Origin: Antitrichia curtipendula
Taxonomy: Eukaryota > Streptophyta > Bryopsida > Hypnales > Leucodontaceae
NCBI GenBank assembly: GCA_951230915.1
Contig: OX579636.1
Span: forward strand, 35,647,567 to 35,711,566
Length of the DNA stretch: 64,000 bases
Direction of reading: 5' to 3'
The position numbers and the translations under genes are program-made. The notes under the pieces were generated by a model. It was not told where the DNA came from. It searched no databases and worked only from the letters and a program-made list of their open reading frames with translations. Below, in pieces: positions 47,936-60,500 of the stretch. How positions within the stretch are numbered: position 1 is the first letter of the stretch; the number at the start of each line of letters is the position of its first letter.

Positions 47936-50900
47936 CTAAGACTTCGGGCTGCCATTACCAGTAGGATTTCCTATTGGTTCAGTCGGTGTGCTTCCCACTT
48001 GGGATGTTTCACTACTCTCGTTGGATGAAGAATCTGCTGACGTATCAGCTTGGCCTTCACTGGAGGCCTCTGCTCCATTCTCCACTGGAGGAGAGCCTCC
48101 CCAAGCAGAAGCTGCAGAGGCTGCCAAAATACAAATCCACGTGAGCATAAGAGCATTATCAAGTTCATCTTCAATGGAATGGCTCGCGGTTATTCCATGA
48201 AGAGAAAGTGTAAAGAATCTGGAAAATCTCTTTGAACTCACAAAATCAAAGGACTCATCAAAAAACATGCTTGACTTGTTAACCCTAAAGAACACAGATT
48301 GCACGGTTCTAAAATGACTAACTTCATCGATCATATTGGGGAAAAACATAATCCGGAAAGGACTAACTTTAAAAATCACCAGAATCAAATGAAGAACCAA
48401 TACATGAGTTGGCAAAAAAACCCTTAAAATTGAACGTAAGAAAGTCCTCACATTCGACACTCAAGAGTACCAAGAAAACATGACGCCCGGTTTGCTTAGG
48501 GTTTAACTACGAGTAGACCACAGTGCTCATCCTTCACAACCAAAACCTTTCCGGTAGTTACTTCTGCACGAAAACAATCACTCCTACTATTGCTTCCTAT
48601 TCCAGCATGCCAACTACTGAAAATTAAATAGTAGGATAAATGTACCTTTGCGCTGTTCCTCTGTCACTAGAGCATTGGTTTGATCCTCAGTAACCCGAAC
48701 ATAGTCTTCTGTCGTGTAAGGTTTGGGTTGGGCAGGGCCATCCTCTACAAACAGACACCCCAGCGGAAGAACGATGTCAACACGGGTAATACTCAATATG
48801 TTGGCCATGGAGAGTGCTCAATAAAGACAGTAATGTCACGATTCTCTAAGAATTAAAAAACACAGTTTCAGCCTAAACGGCTTATGACAAAACCTCTTTC
48901 AGCATTGTCTTGCCTGTCTTAGGTGCTGATGGCGGTGCTTCAAGGGTGGACGGCATGGAGGTGGGAGTGGATGAGACGGAGTTCGGACGGGATCGAGACT
49001 TCGGTAGAGAGTCATTCGAGGAGGGACTGCGTATCTCATCTAAACCTATTTCTTGCTCTAAAGTTGCCTTGAACTCCCTAGAAACTTGCTGCCACAATCA
49101 ATCCAGTTTCTAAGATTAATAAACTCCACACAAAAACAGATGAGGACTAAAAAACTGGCGGCTCCCGGAGGCACAATGGTTCCTAGTACGTTTTCCAGTT
49201 CCTTTGATCAAACCAGCTGCATTCTAGTGAGACACAATGAGACTAGAAAATGAGAGAAAAGTCTCGGACTTCAACGATAAGAAATATCCAAATCTAGCAT
49301 GATATGACTGAAAAAGGACAAACAATAACTTGCTATTGGATAAAAGGGGAAACCCATTCAGACAGAGTGCTTTCTATCCAAGATATAGCGAAATCGAACA
49401 AATCTAGGGATTGCAAAAAAACAGGAACTAACGAACATCATTAACCCCGAAGTCCACAACTACTAATATTTCACGTCCAAAACCTCCCGTATCCACAAAA
49501 GCATAGCGTATTTGGTACCTGGAGCTCTTTGATTGTAGGTTGAAAAGCCCGCAATGACTTGCCCAAGGTGCGAGCAACCTGCAATCACAACGCCAAAATC
49601 AGTATCATTTTCAAAGCTTGTTCCAAAATCGGAAACTCGCTTGTGTATAATTGTGTCTCTTCAGCCATTTTTGCTAAGTCTCCACGTTCAGTATGAGATT
49701 CTTAAGGCCAAATCCTGCATAGACCAGCTCTTCGATTCGAGAGACACTGTTTGACACGAAACTCTGAATGGAAGCATTAAAGGAGGAAATTCCAAAAAGA
49801 GATCTGCCTCACAGTATTTACTCAATCTCAGCATACCCATTTCCTGTAACATCAACCCTGACCTTTCTACAATTTCAAAATTCCAATGCAGGATTTTGAA
49901 GCTGATGTGGTGGAGTCTCAATGGTTGAGAGATTTAGGATTAGAACCCCTAATATGTACCCTTCATAATGTTCACACCTCATAATTGTACTCACAGTTCA
50001 GAAAGGAATACGATTTAGACGATATGCAATTCATGCAATTCATGCAATTCAAGTGCACAAACTTTTTGAATTGAATTGAATTAAATTTTGAATTCTAAAC
50101 CTTGACTGTAATAACCTTCTAGCATACTTAGAATCAAAAGCTGAAAGTTTGAGGGTTAACAACGATCCAATGGACATTGGTTTCTGCAGATTAGGTTAGA
50201 AAATCAGATTTTGGAAACATAAGTTTTCTGTTGTAATTGAAAACTGCCATTTGAATTGGCATTATCGAGTCCATCATGTACTGTCATCAATGAATTAATA
50301 AAATTTTCCATCTAAAGCTACAACTAGTATGAAGAACACAATTAATACCTCTGCAAGTCCTTTAGGCCCAAACACGAGCAGTGCCACCACCCCTATCACC
50401 AACGCTTCCGGCGCGCCCACTCCCAGCAACGACGCTCTCACACCGCTTCTCCTCTTCTCCCTCCACTCACCTAATTTTCCAAAACCCACATCATAAATCG
50501 CAATTCTCAAAACCTACAAATGCCGTAACAAACAACACACCTGAACTCAACCCCACAGAAGCCAAAATCTCCAAACTTAGGATTGCAAACTCCAAAATCC
50601 CCACACCTCCACGCCAAACCTAGAATTGCAAAGATAATGTAGTGATGGAGCATGATGCGTACCATTGGGGCATGTGAGAACCAGACAGAGGCGTCCTTGA
50701 AACGACGAAGAGGCGGAGCTCCAAGAAGCGGTGCTGGCTCTCAATGACGACGACGAGCGAGGTTTGGAAGATTTGCAGCTTTGCAGAGCGGCGCGCACGG
50801 AGACTGAGCTGGGATTACAGGATTCGTGGAGAGTGCGGGAGAAATGAGCGGCGCAGGAGGGCAGCAGGGAGGCTTGGGAGCCAACTGCCATCGTCGCCAT
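47936..50900 (-). CDS. HCF106: Thylakoid twin-arginine translocase subunit HCF106 (TatB type), 6 exons, 298 aa
   Basis: Thylakoid-membrane receptor subunit of the chloroplast Tat (delta-pH) pathway, which with cpTatC binds twin-arginine precursor proteins. Exons: 50900-50663, 50470-50349, 49578-49519, 49088-48894, 48742-48646, 48120-47936. The first 85 residues or so form a Ser/Arg-rich chloroplast transit region. The membrane anchor follows with APEALVIGVVALLVFGPKGL, including the conserved Glu (about E101) and the FGPKGL hinge. The amphipathic helix (RTLGKSLRAFQPTIKELQ) and VSREFKATLEQEIGLDEI segment match HCF106. The tail is Pro/Ser-rich and carries YTTEDYVRVTEDQ, as in plant homologues. 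The start was chosen at MATMAV because it gives a normal transit peptide; an upstream frame is also open. Splice phases close throughout. Confidence 0.95.
50021..50051 (+). repeat. Short 9-bp tandem repeat in HCF106 intron 2
   Basis: Three copies of the unit atgcaattc. A simple microsatellite within the 0.77-kb second intron. Confidence 0.75.
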
Positions 50901-51396
50901 GGCGAAACTCCGACCAAATTGGTGCAGCACCAATACTACTGCCCTGGAACAACAAAGCTTCACTGCAATGAAGCTGTGCGGCAACCAAAGTTTGCGGAAA
51001 CTGAGGATGAGATTGTTGGTGTTGGAGCAATTGGGTGCTCGGTTATGGACGAATTTGGGCGTGTGTTTGGAGCTTCTGGAAATGCCAAAACCTCAAAGCA
51101 GGGGATAGAGAACGAGGAGGTAGACCAATGGGCATTTTCTGTCCGCAACGCAGGAAGCTTTCGTTGAGGTCCACGGTTGTAGCCTACCGGACGTGAGGGT
51201 CAGATTGAACGAGGAACAAAACATTGTGTAACCAGGGAAAGGTCCTCTCCATGGTGGGAAAGGTATTATGCTTTGTTAGATGCCTGGGAGGGACTTAGCA
51301 GTTAATTCAAAGATTGGGGTTGGCTGAGGAGTCATGGAAGATAATTTTGTTCATTGTAGGGGTCTCCTTTTCAAGGATGCCTCATTAGTAAACAAC
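50901..51396. promoter_or_regulatory. Upstream region of HCF106
   Basis: GC content is raised for about 300 bp upstream of the start codon, consistent with a plant promoter/5' untranslated region. Short open frames on the plus strand are shadows. No specific element was identified. Confidence 0.35.
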
Positions 51397-51398
51397 TA

Positions 51399-51701
51399 CA
51401 CTAAAAAGTATATTTAGTGTTAGCAACACTATTTACGAGCCATGACACTAAATATCATTAACCCTACTAAAGTAAGCAACTTTAAATATAATTTCTAGCA
51501 GTAAATGTACTCTATGGTAAATCTGAAGAGGTTTACATTTAGTGTTAAAACATATTGAAGTGATAGAAGGGAAGAGAAGTTGACTGCTGCACATTCAAGT
51601 TTAACACTACACTTATTCCTCCAAAGTTGAGATTTAGTGTTGTGTGGGGTAGGGTGGTAATTACACTAAATGTAATCCAACACTAAATATACTTTTTAGT
51701 G
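51399..51701. mobile_element. 303-bp MITE with CACTAAAAAG ends and TA duplication
   Basis: Perfect terminal inverted repeats: CACTAAAAAGTATATTTAG inward on the left and its exact complement on the right. TA flanks both ends (51397-51398, 51702-51703). The TA duplication points to Tc1/mariner; the CACTA start would also fit a CACTA element with a 2-bp duplication. The end resembles that of the element at 56595-56859. No protein is encoded. Confidence 0.82.
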
Positions 51702-51719
51702 TAGTATGCCGTGTGCCGT

Positions 51720-54700
51720 TGCCATAGTATAATAAAAAGTAATTAAAAATATTTTAATTTAATTTTAAAATTTTAAAAGTTCATAATTTACAACAAATGT
51801 TAAAATTTAAAATATTTATAAAAAAAAAATTTAACTTTGAAATTCAATAACTTTTATACAGTAGTTGCTTTGTGCTATTGTCACAACCAAATTTTTTATT
51901 TTAAATTCTATTATTTTTTAGTTCATTAGAACTTTGAAATTCAAGTACTTTTACACCATAGTGTGAGAGGTTGCGTTCCTACTACAAATAAAAGGCTCTA
52001 TGCACAAGAGAGTGCAAGGGCTTTGTTTCTTGGCGTTTGGACATGCAATATGAAAGTTATGTTTTTCTTCCAAATAAAAGATAACTTAATTTAATTTTTT
52101 AACTAGTATGTCATTCTTGGCTTGAATAGAAAGCTTTGTGTATGAAAGAGTGCAAGAGCTTTGTTTTGTAGTGTTTGGACGTGCAAAGTGAAAGTTATGG
52201 TTTTTTCAAAATAAATAAAAAATTGTTTATTTCAACTTTTTAATTTGAAAAAATCCTTAACTTTTACAATAGGTCCAAATGCCATGAAACTGATACAAAC
52301 AGAAAGCTTTATGCACAAAGGAGTGCAAATTTTTTGTTTTGTGGCGTTTGGACGTGCGACATGGAAGTTATGATTTTTTGCAAAATATAAAAGAATTAAA
52401 ATTATTTTTTTATTCATTAAATTTTTTGAAATTCAATAACTTTCACACCATTTATCTAAACACCATGAATCAAAGTCCGTGCATCTTTCTTTGTCAAGAG
52501 CTTTCGAATGGTACCAAGAATGTCACTGGATGCCTCCTGGTTTATTAAATTCCAACGTATCAAACAAAACAAACAACTTAATTTAAGGTATAGACTAGTG
52601 TGCCCTATGTTGTTGCCACAACCAAAATTAAAGTAGAATAATTTGTAATTTGTAATATGTAAATTTTTTGAAATTCATTATTTTTCACAACATAGTGTGA
52701 AAAGGTTGCATTTTTGGTTAAAAAAAAGTAAAAGTAATTTTCTAATTTTTTAATTCAAAAAAACTTTGAAATTCAATAACTTTCACACTGTAGTGTGAGA
52801 GGTTGCATTTTTACTATGAATAAAAGGCTTTATGTACAAAGGAATCTAAGGGCTTTATTTTGTGGCATTTGGACAATACAAAAGGTATGTTTTTTCCATA
52901 GAAAAGATAATTGTATTCAGCTTTAAAAAAAAATCCATAACTTTCACATCGTTGGTCTAAATGCCACAAAATTGACATGGTTAAGAAGTTATATGCACAA
53001 AAGAGTGCAAAGACTTTGTTTTGTGGCATTTAGACATGCAATGTAAAAATTATGATTTTTTCAAAATAAATGAGAATTTAAAACAATTTTAGCTTCATTA
53101 AAAACTTTGAAATTCAATAACTTTCATAGCATTTGTCCAAACGCCACGAAACAAAGTCTATGCACCCCTCCTTGCCAAGAGCTTTTGAGTGGTACCAAGA
53201 ATGCCGTTGTACGCCTCACAATTTGTTAGATTTCAACGTATCAAATAAAACAAAACAACCTATCTTAAGGTATAGACTAGTGTGCCTTATGTGCCGCTGC
53301 TACAATATAATATAATGAAAGTAAAAATAATTTTTTAATTTTTTAATTAATTAAAATTTTGAAACTCAACAATTTTTCTATGATAGGTCCAAATGCTACA
53401 CAACAAAGCCCATGCTCTCCCCTCGTAGAGAGTTTTTAAATAGTCATTTGTTTCTTGCCTTGTAATGTTGCTACAACCAAAATTGAAGTAAAATGATTTT
53501 GTAATTTGTAAAAACTTTGAAATTCAATATTTTTCACAATATATTGTAAAAGTTGTTTTTTCTTGATAAAATAGAAGTAAAAATAATTTTCTAATTTTTC
53601 AATTCAAAAAACCTTTGAAATTCAATAATTAGAAAGGAGTGCAAGGGCTTTGTTTTATAGCCTTTGGACATGCAAAGTGAAAGTTATGTTTTTTCCAAAA
53701 TAAACTAGTGTGCCTTTTGCCTTTGTCACGGCCAATTTTCTTAAAAATAATTAAATAGTTTTTTAATTCATTAGAACTTTGAAATTCAATAACTTTAACA
53801 ACCAATAGTGTGTGAGGTTGCATTCTTACTGCAAATAAAATAAAAGACTTTATGTACGAGAGAGTGCAAGGGCTTTCTTTTGTAGTGTTTGGACATGCAA
53901 AGTGAAAGTGTTTTTGTTGTTTTCAAATAAAAAATAATTTAACCCCTAAAGTCCCAACTTCCAAGGCCGTTTTTTTGGCAAAAATCACTCAAAACTGCCA
54001 TTTTTGCTGCATGCATCCAAGAAAGCAGAAAAAATATTTTCTTAAGAATCTAACCATAGGATCTTGTATATCACTTGTCTGAAATCACGTGGTAAAATTT
54101 TCATCAATTTTGACCATATGGATTGGAAGATATTAGCATTCAAAGTTGGACAAAACAGATTTTTTCAAGAACATTCTTAGATTGCATGATAAACAAGATC
54201 GTCCATAACTTCCCATTACTAGTCCAAATTGAATGATTCAAAGTTTTATATGTAGACAAAGATATTATGTGTTAAGGAAAAAAAAAAAAAAATTACTTTC
54301 TATAATTTTTTGGTGGCCGCCTGCCAACCTCCATTTTTGACTTTTTGTACAATAACTTTTGCTTCTGGGCATTGATTGAAATGAAAATTATATTTCCAAT
54401 AAGCTTATGTGTTTCTCTAGCTTTACATAGTTTTAAAAAATTATGATGAATTTTGAGACTATATGAGCCTACCCAAAGTCACATTTTGGCCCCCATAGGG
54501 CCAATGGAACTTTAGGGATTAATTTAACTTTTTAATTTAGAAAAAATCCATAACTTTCACACATTAGGTCCAAATGCCACAAAATTGGCATGAATAGAAA
54601 ACTTTAGGCACAAAAGAGTACAAGGGCTTTGTTTCGTGGCATTTGGACATGCGACATGAAAGTTGTGATTTTTTGCAAAATAAAAGACAATGCAACTTAT

Positions 54701-56270
54701 TTACTAAATTCATAAAAACTTTGAAATTTGATAACTTTTACACCATTTGTCCAAACACCACAAAACAAAGTCTATGCACCCCTCCTTGTCAAGAGCTACG
54801 AAGAATGTTGTTGTACACCTCATGGTTTGTCAGATCTCAATGTATCAAACAAAACAAAGTACCTAATTTAAGGTTATACTAGTGTGCCATTGCCACAATC
54901 CAAATAAAATGATTTTTATATTTTATTTTTAATTCATCAAAACTTTGAAATTCAATAACTTTCACATCGTAATGTAAGAAGTTGCATTCTTGGCCCAAAT
55001 AGAAAGCTGTGTATATGAAGGAGTGGAAGGGCTTTGTTTGGTAGTGTTTGGACATGCAAAGTGTAAGTTATGTTTTTTCCAAAATTAAAAAAATTTGATT
55101 CAATTTTTTATTTAAAAAAATCCACAACCTTCACAATAGGTCCAAACGCCACAAAATTGGCACAAAGAGAAACCTTTATGCACAAAGGAGTGTAGAGGCT
55201 TTGTTTTGTGGCATTTGGACATGTACCATGGAAGTATGATTTAAATTAATTTTTGAATTCATAAGAACTTTGAAATTCAATAACTTTTACATCATAGGTC
55301 CAAATGCCATGAAACAAAGTCCGTGCATCCCTCCTTGTCAAGAGTTTTCGAGTGACGAGCTGTACCAAGAATGTACCAAGAATGTTACCGAATGCCTTCC
55401 GGTTTGTTAAATTTCAACGTATCAAACAAAACAAAACAAGCAACCTAATTTAAGGTATAGACTAGTGTGCCATGTACCATTGCCACAACCAAAATTAAAG
55501 TAAAATAATTTTGTAATTTGTAATTTGTAAAAAAAATTTAATTCATTATTTTTCACAACGTAGTGTGAAAGGTTGCCTTCTTGGTAAAATAAAAGTGAAA
55601 ATAATTTTTTGATTTTTAATTTAAAAAACCTTTGAAATTCAATAGCTTTCACACACTGTAGAGTGAGAGGTTGTAATTTTACTACAAATAAAAGGCCTTA
55701 TGTACAAAGGTTGTATTTTGGTTGTATTTTGTGGCATTTGGACATGCAATACAAAAGTTATCGTTGTTTTTTTCAAATAAGAAAGATAACTTAATTCAAT
55801 TTTTTAATTAAAAAAATCCATAACTTTTACACCATTTTGACCCGTTTTGATTCGTTTCATATCGGTTCGATGAAAATAAAAAATAATGTAAATCAATTTT
55901 AGCTTCATAAAAAACTTTGAAATCCAATAACATTCACACCGTTTGTCCAAACGCCATGAAACAAAGTCCGTGCACCCCTCCTTATCAAGAGCTTTCGAGC
56001 GGTACCAAGAGCGCTTCCGAACACCTCACACTTTGTTAGATCTCACCATATCAAACAAAATAGAACAAAACAAAACAAACAACCTATCTTAAGGATATAG
56101 ACTAATGTGCCCTGTGCCGTAACCACAACCAAAATTAAAGTAAAAATAATATTTTAATCTGAAATTTGAATTTTGTTTTTAAGTTCAATATTTTTCACAA
56201 CGTATTTTGAAAGGTTGCATTCTTGATCAAATAAAGTAAAAATAATTTTTTTTAATTTTTAATTTAAAAA
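51720..56270. repeat. Large array of diverged repeats with alternating orientation
   Basis: A higher-order unit of about 590-680 bp recurs, marked by the phrase actagtgtgcc (near 52597, 53277, 53705, 54883, 55462 and, with one change, 56098). Inside each unit, an arm of type aactttcacan..gtccaaangccacaaaa and its reverse complement ttttgtggcatttggac..tgaaagttat occur repeatedly, so arms can fold on each other. Copies differ by many substitutions, implying an old array. There are no coding frames. A family A transposon is inserted at 53943-54518. The right side stops where copia integrase sequence begins. Confidence 0.8.
53943..54518. mobile_element. 576-bp TIR element with TTAA target duplication (family A, copy 3)
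   Basis: Left end CCCCTAAAGTCCCAA after TTAA (53939-53942); right end ACTTTAGGGA before TTAA (54519-54522). Interior words (aggatcttgta, acgtggtaaaattttcatc, ggattggaagatatta) match copies at 42240-44267 and, inverted, 23002-23931. It is shorter than the other copies, so probably an internal deletion derivative. It is inserted in the repeat array. Confidence 0.72.
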
Positions 56271-56274
56271 ACCT

Positions 56275-56594
56275 TTGGAATTCGCTTAAACTCACGGAAC
56301 TTGTTCATGATTTCGCTTTTGCATTTCTGCATTTCAGGAAGTAAGCCTAGCTTTTATATCAAGGTGTAACGAGACCCACCAAGTGATGCTTGCTGCATGG
56401 GCCCCATGAGATCGGTGTGGATGCGCTGCGTGGTCTGCTCACCCTAGTTTCGGAGGCTTTCGGGAAGCGGTCGCAATCCTGCCGACCCGCCATGCAACAA
56501 GGGCAAATTTTCTTTTCCACGACAAGTTTTGGTATTCCGACTGCATGTGGTGTTTGCGACAAGTGGTACATACTCGGGAAACTCAGATGGCCTA
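56275..56594 (-). pseudogene. copia pre-integrase zinc-binding and integrase fragment
   Basis: The frame carries GHLSFPSMYHL, then CPCCMAGRQ, the zinc-binding end of the pre-integrase domain. The start of the integrase core follows (PISWGP and LGGSRYTLI-type words by family pattern; near 56360-56440). The frame breaks near 56360, and an integrase-like EIMNKFREFKR follows at about 56280-56345. Several catalytic residues are absent. Confidence 0.75.
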
Positions 56595-56859
56595 CACTAA
56601 ATAGTGAAATTAGGTTGCCCCACACTAATCTTTTGAAGTTCTACACTATATAAATACTTAGTGTTTCTTTACAAAAATTTACTACTTTTGAATTAAGTAT
56701 AGTTGTAATTGAGACTCATAAACCTCCATGTGTACAAAAAAAATATTTAAAAAAATATTTGTTGACTTTGATAGCTTGTAAAGTAATTTTTTTGAAGTAA
56801 GGCAACCTAATTGTTAAGGCAACCTAATTGTTAAGGCAACCTAATTTCACTATTTAGTG
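56595..56859. mobile_element. 265-bp MITE with CACTAAATAG ends inserted in copia
   Basis: Perfect inverted termini CACTAAATAGTGAAATTAGG, extending into GTTGCC on both sides. TA flanks (56593-56594 and 56860-56861). The interrupted copia frame resumes across the site with a single TA. The right half has a threefold ggcaacctaattgttaa repeat. The TA duplication suggests a mariner type. Confidence 0.88.
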
Positions 56860-56874
56860 TAGACGATGATGCCA

Positions 56875-57191
56875 GAGTGTAGTGACATCATTATTGTAGG
56901 TTGAAGTTGCTACTATTTGATCTTTGAAACAATACAGACCATTTGTGGGATCCCTTCTACTTGAGGCAACTATTTGACCTTGCTCATTCATGACCCAGCA
57001 TTGCCTGCTCAAGGACAAGACTTTGTGACCTGAGTCAACGATTACATCAACGAAGATTAGGTTCTTTTTTATGCTAGGTACATACTTAACTTCTTTCAGC
57101 TTTATTGCACCATTTTCTGTGTTTATAGTGGTTGGGCCAGTTGCATGTATCGCATGAGAATCCCCTCCTCCAGTTTTTATCTTGCTTTGGG
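56875..57191 (-). pseudogene. copia protease-to-pre-integrase fragment
   Basis: Reads KTGGGDSHAIHATG, VKYVPSIKKNLIFV and GLYCF, the usual run from the end of the copia protease to the pre-integrase domain. No stop occurs over about 95 codons. The frame continues from the protease remnant at 60992-61140 once the 57201-60982 insertion and one copy of its target duplication are removed. Confidence 0.82.
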
Positions 57192-57609
57192 GGATACACT
57201 TAGTTCTACTACAATAAAACCACGTGCGAACAAGTGGTTTCTAATCAACTATAATTTCAACCTAAAATTTTGAGTATTATTTAATAATGACTATAGGTTT
57301 CTATTGCCAAAATTTCCAACTCAAATCATATATGAAACGATTTCTAGAAGAGGTTGAAAATGAACTAAAATGGCATGTTTTTCAACCCAAATAATTGTAG
57401 AGAACACATTTAGATGACCATTGAATCAATATTCAACTCAAAATGAGATTTCAATCAGGGTTGTTCTGCGCGACCTGGCGACAAACAGACGTCACGCGAC
57501 ATCTAGTAGACCCTCCGGGACGTCACATAAAGTCAAATTTACCTTGACTTTTTAATAAATTACCCTCCTTTTACCTAAGCCACGTGGATGCCATGTGGCA
57601 TCCGCGTGG

Positions 57610-58440
57610 CACATTTTAAGGGCACTTGCGGGTGTGACGTGGACGGGCGACTTCGGGTACACAGTGACCGCGGGTAGGGGCGACTTCATGTAAGGGCGAC
57701 CTTGGGTTGGGGTGACCTCGGGTGGGGGCAACCTCAGGTAGGAGAACACGGGTATAGGCGACCGCGGGTAGAAGAGCATAGGTATGGCAAAATGCGGATA
57801 ATGGAGACCGCGGCTGAGGCGACTTCGGGTAGACTCTTGGACCCGCGGTCGCCTAAGCTGGACCCGAGGTCATCCAAGACAAGAGGTCGCCTACCCGCAG
57901 TCGCCTAGACCTGAAATTGCTCCTTAAACACAAAATTTGACCAATTTTGAGACAAAGACAAAAGAATGGCTTCCACCACCACCCGAGGTCGCCCAAGACA
58001 AGAGGTCGCCTACCCGCAGTCGCCTAGACCCGAAATCGCTCCTTAAACACAAAATTTGACCAAATTTGAGAGAAAGACAAGGAAATGGCTCCCACCTCCA
58101 CCCGAGGTCGCCCAGACCCGAAATCGCTTGTTAAACACAGAATTTGACCAATTTTGAGACCGCGGGTAGGAAGAGAGGGTCTATCCCCATCCGAGGTCGC
58201 CCAAGACGCGAAGTCTCCTCCATTCCTTCATTTGGGCAGAAAGAGACTCTCCCTATCCGTGGTCGCCCAAGACGAGGTCGCCCTATACCCGAGGTCGGCC
58301 ATGACCCGAGTTCTCCAATGACCCTCCATTTGGGAAGGAAGAGAGGGTCTATCCCCACCCGCGGTCGCGCAACACCCGAAGTCTCTAGTATTCCTCCGTT
58401 TGGGCAGAAAGAGAAAGTCTCTTCACCTCTTGGCTTGACC
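57610..58440. repeat. Left GC-rich repeat block of the hAT element
   Basis: 57610-57830 consists of GGGCGACNNCGGGT units. From about 57835 the same unit appears in the opposite orientation. 57855-58160 holds about 2.5 tandem copies of a 120-bp unit (ggtcgcctacccgcag, ..gaaatcgctccttaaacac, ..tttgaccaa, ..agaatggctcccacc). 58160-58440 carries a further unit with ctccattccttcatttgggcag. Confidence 0.8.
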
Positions 58441-59329
58441 TTTTGTACTATGTTTGTATTCATTGTTTAAATCGAATTTCCATGTCCATGAATTCTTCTA
58501 TGGAAGATTGGTCATTTACTTTCTTCTACATGAATACCAACTACTTGAAGTAAAAACCACTTCACGTTTATTTCTAGAAAAAATGTTTAATATAAGTTGG
58601 CTTAAGATTAAATTTAAATCAAAATGGATAATAGCTCAAAGATGAAATCAAAATACAATAATCCAATTGTAAAATAATTGTCACAACAAAATTAAATCCT
58701 TCGACAAGCCGATTTGTTGAAATTGCATTCCAAAATGATAGCATAAATCCCTAAAGGACAATTGTCCATTGAACATCTAACTGAAAGGCCTAAGACATAT
58801 ACAAGTGAATAGCAAAGTAATACAATGCCAATAGTGAATTATAATTTGGTGCAATGTAAAAGGTCTTCCCAAACCCTAGACCCTAAACCCTAAACCCTAA
58901 CATCAAGTTTATTAATTGTGTATGCCATGCCTAGAGTTATGTAATCCCACTTCTTTTACTTTTTTATGAAGAAGTCACCTAAATATATAGAAGTGACATC
59001 CATGTTTTATTTTTCATTGTGAATTTTTTTCAATTCAACGGCCTTTCCCCTTATATGTAATTATGAATAAAATGAAGCAAATGGTACAGAACTAAAATGA
59101 ATGGTGGAGGAGAAAGTAATAAAATGAGGAATAGATTCACTAAACCTCCATTCATTAGACCCCACATGGCCTATCTTCCACATTTTGGTGAAGAAAAAGC
59201 TTAAAAGTCTTGTAGAACCTTACTAAATTCTTAATTGTGGTAGTTGACATGTTTTTCTCAAAATTCATTTCAAAGTGTACCATGAGCATCCAAAATCAGA
59301 TTTAGGAAGTGAAAGGTCTTGATCTCTCT
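58441..59329. other. AT-rich middle of the hAT element with telomere-like motif
   Basis: No genes. About 58871-58901 has three imperfect plus-strand copies of the plant telomere motif CCCTAAA. The rest is AT-rich DNA separating the left and right minisatellite blocks. Confidence 0.65.
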
Positions 59330-59700
59330 ACCCGTGGTCACCATGTCTTGGATTCCATGAATTTCAAACTTGAATTTCCCTCCTTCCTGAACCCGCGGTT
59401 GCCCCACCCACGGTCGCCCCTGCCTTGGATTCCATGAATTTCAAACTTGAATTTCCCTCTTTCCTAGACCCGAGGTCGCCCCACCCGCGGTCGCCCCTAC
59501 CTTGAATTCTGGGAATTTGAAACTTGAATTTTCCCTCCCTCGCGGACCCGCAATCGCCCCACCCGCGGTCACCCAGGCCTCCAAGTTCGTGGAATTTGAA
59601 ACTTGAATTTCCTCTCCCTCGCAGACCCACAGTCGCCCCACCCGCGGTTGCCCAGGCCTCCAAGTTCATGGAATTTGAAACTTGAATTTCTCCCTCCTGG
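59330..59700. repeat. Five tandem copies of a 77-80 bp unit
   Basis: The phrase ttgaatttccctc, preceded by gaatttcaaac or gaatttgaaac, recurs near 59371, 59448, 59526, 59604 and 59681. The copies are separated by cccgcggtcgcccc-type GC units. Open frames on the minus strand (59364-59726) simply translate this repeat. Confidence 0.85.
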
Positions 59701-59825
59701 ACCCCAAGTCTCCTCCATTCCTTCATTTGGGCAAAAAGGGACTCTCCCTACCCGAGGTTGCCCATGACCCGAGTTCTCCAATGACCCCCCATTTGGGAAG
59801 GAAGAGAGGGTCTATCCCCACCCGA

Positions 59826-60500
59826 CTGTGGGAGCCATTCTTTTGTCTTTGTCTCAAAATTGGTCAAATTTTGTATTTAAGGAGCGATTTCGGGTCTAGG
59901 CGACTGCGGGTAGGCGACCTCTTATCTTGGGCGATCTCGGGTGGTGGTGGGAGTCATTCTTTTGTCTTTGTCTCAAGATTGGTCAAATTTTGTGTTTAAG
60001 GAGCGATTTCGGGTCTGGGCGAATGCGGGTAGGCAACCTCTTGTCTTGGGCAACCTCAGGTGGTGGTGGGAGCCATTCATTTGTCTTTGTCTCAAAATTG
60101 ATCAAATTTTGTGTTTAAGGAGCGATTTCGGGTCTAAACGGCTGCGGGTAGGAGAACTCTTGTCTTGGGCGACCTTTTAGGGCGACCTCGGGTGGTGGTG
60201 GGACTACCCGAGGTCGTCCAAGACCCGAAGTCTCTTCCATTCCTTCATTTGGGCAAAAAGGGACTCTTTTTACCCGCGGTCGCTCAAGGCGAGGTCGCCC
60301 TTGGACCCGCAGTTGCCCCTAACACGCAGCCGCAGTCGGCTAGGCATTGGGTACCCGCGGTCGCCCATAGACTTTGAACCCGCAGTCGACCATGTAGATC
60401 CGAAGTCGCCCCACTTCCTGAAGCCGCAGTCGCCCTGGTTCTTAGACCCGCGGTCGCCCTACCCCAACCTGCACGCGCCCTAACCCGCAGTCGCCCAAGC
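59826..60500. repeat. Right GC-rich repeat block, inverted relative to the left block
   Basis: Three tandem copies (starting about 59826, 59946 and 60066) of the same 120-bp unit as at 57855-58160, but in the opposite orientation: gggagccattcttttgtc, ggtcaaattttgt, ggagcgatttcggg, gactgcgggtagg. 60190-60500 continues with short cccgcggtcgccc units. The two blocks could form a long hairpin. Confidence 0.85.

Noticed and set aside
51720..56270. Regularly spaced repeats considered as a CRISPR-like array
   Set aside because: The repeats are long, diverged and inverted, in a plant nuclear context; there are no uniform spacers.
58131..59726. Several overlapping open frames of 60-120 codons with repetitive Gly/Arg/Pro protein
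   Set aside because: They translate the GC-rich minisatellite in multiple frames and both strands; no splice or start context.
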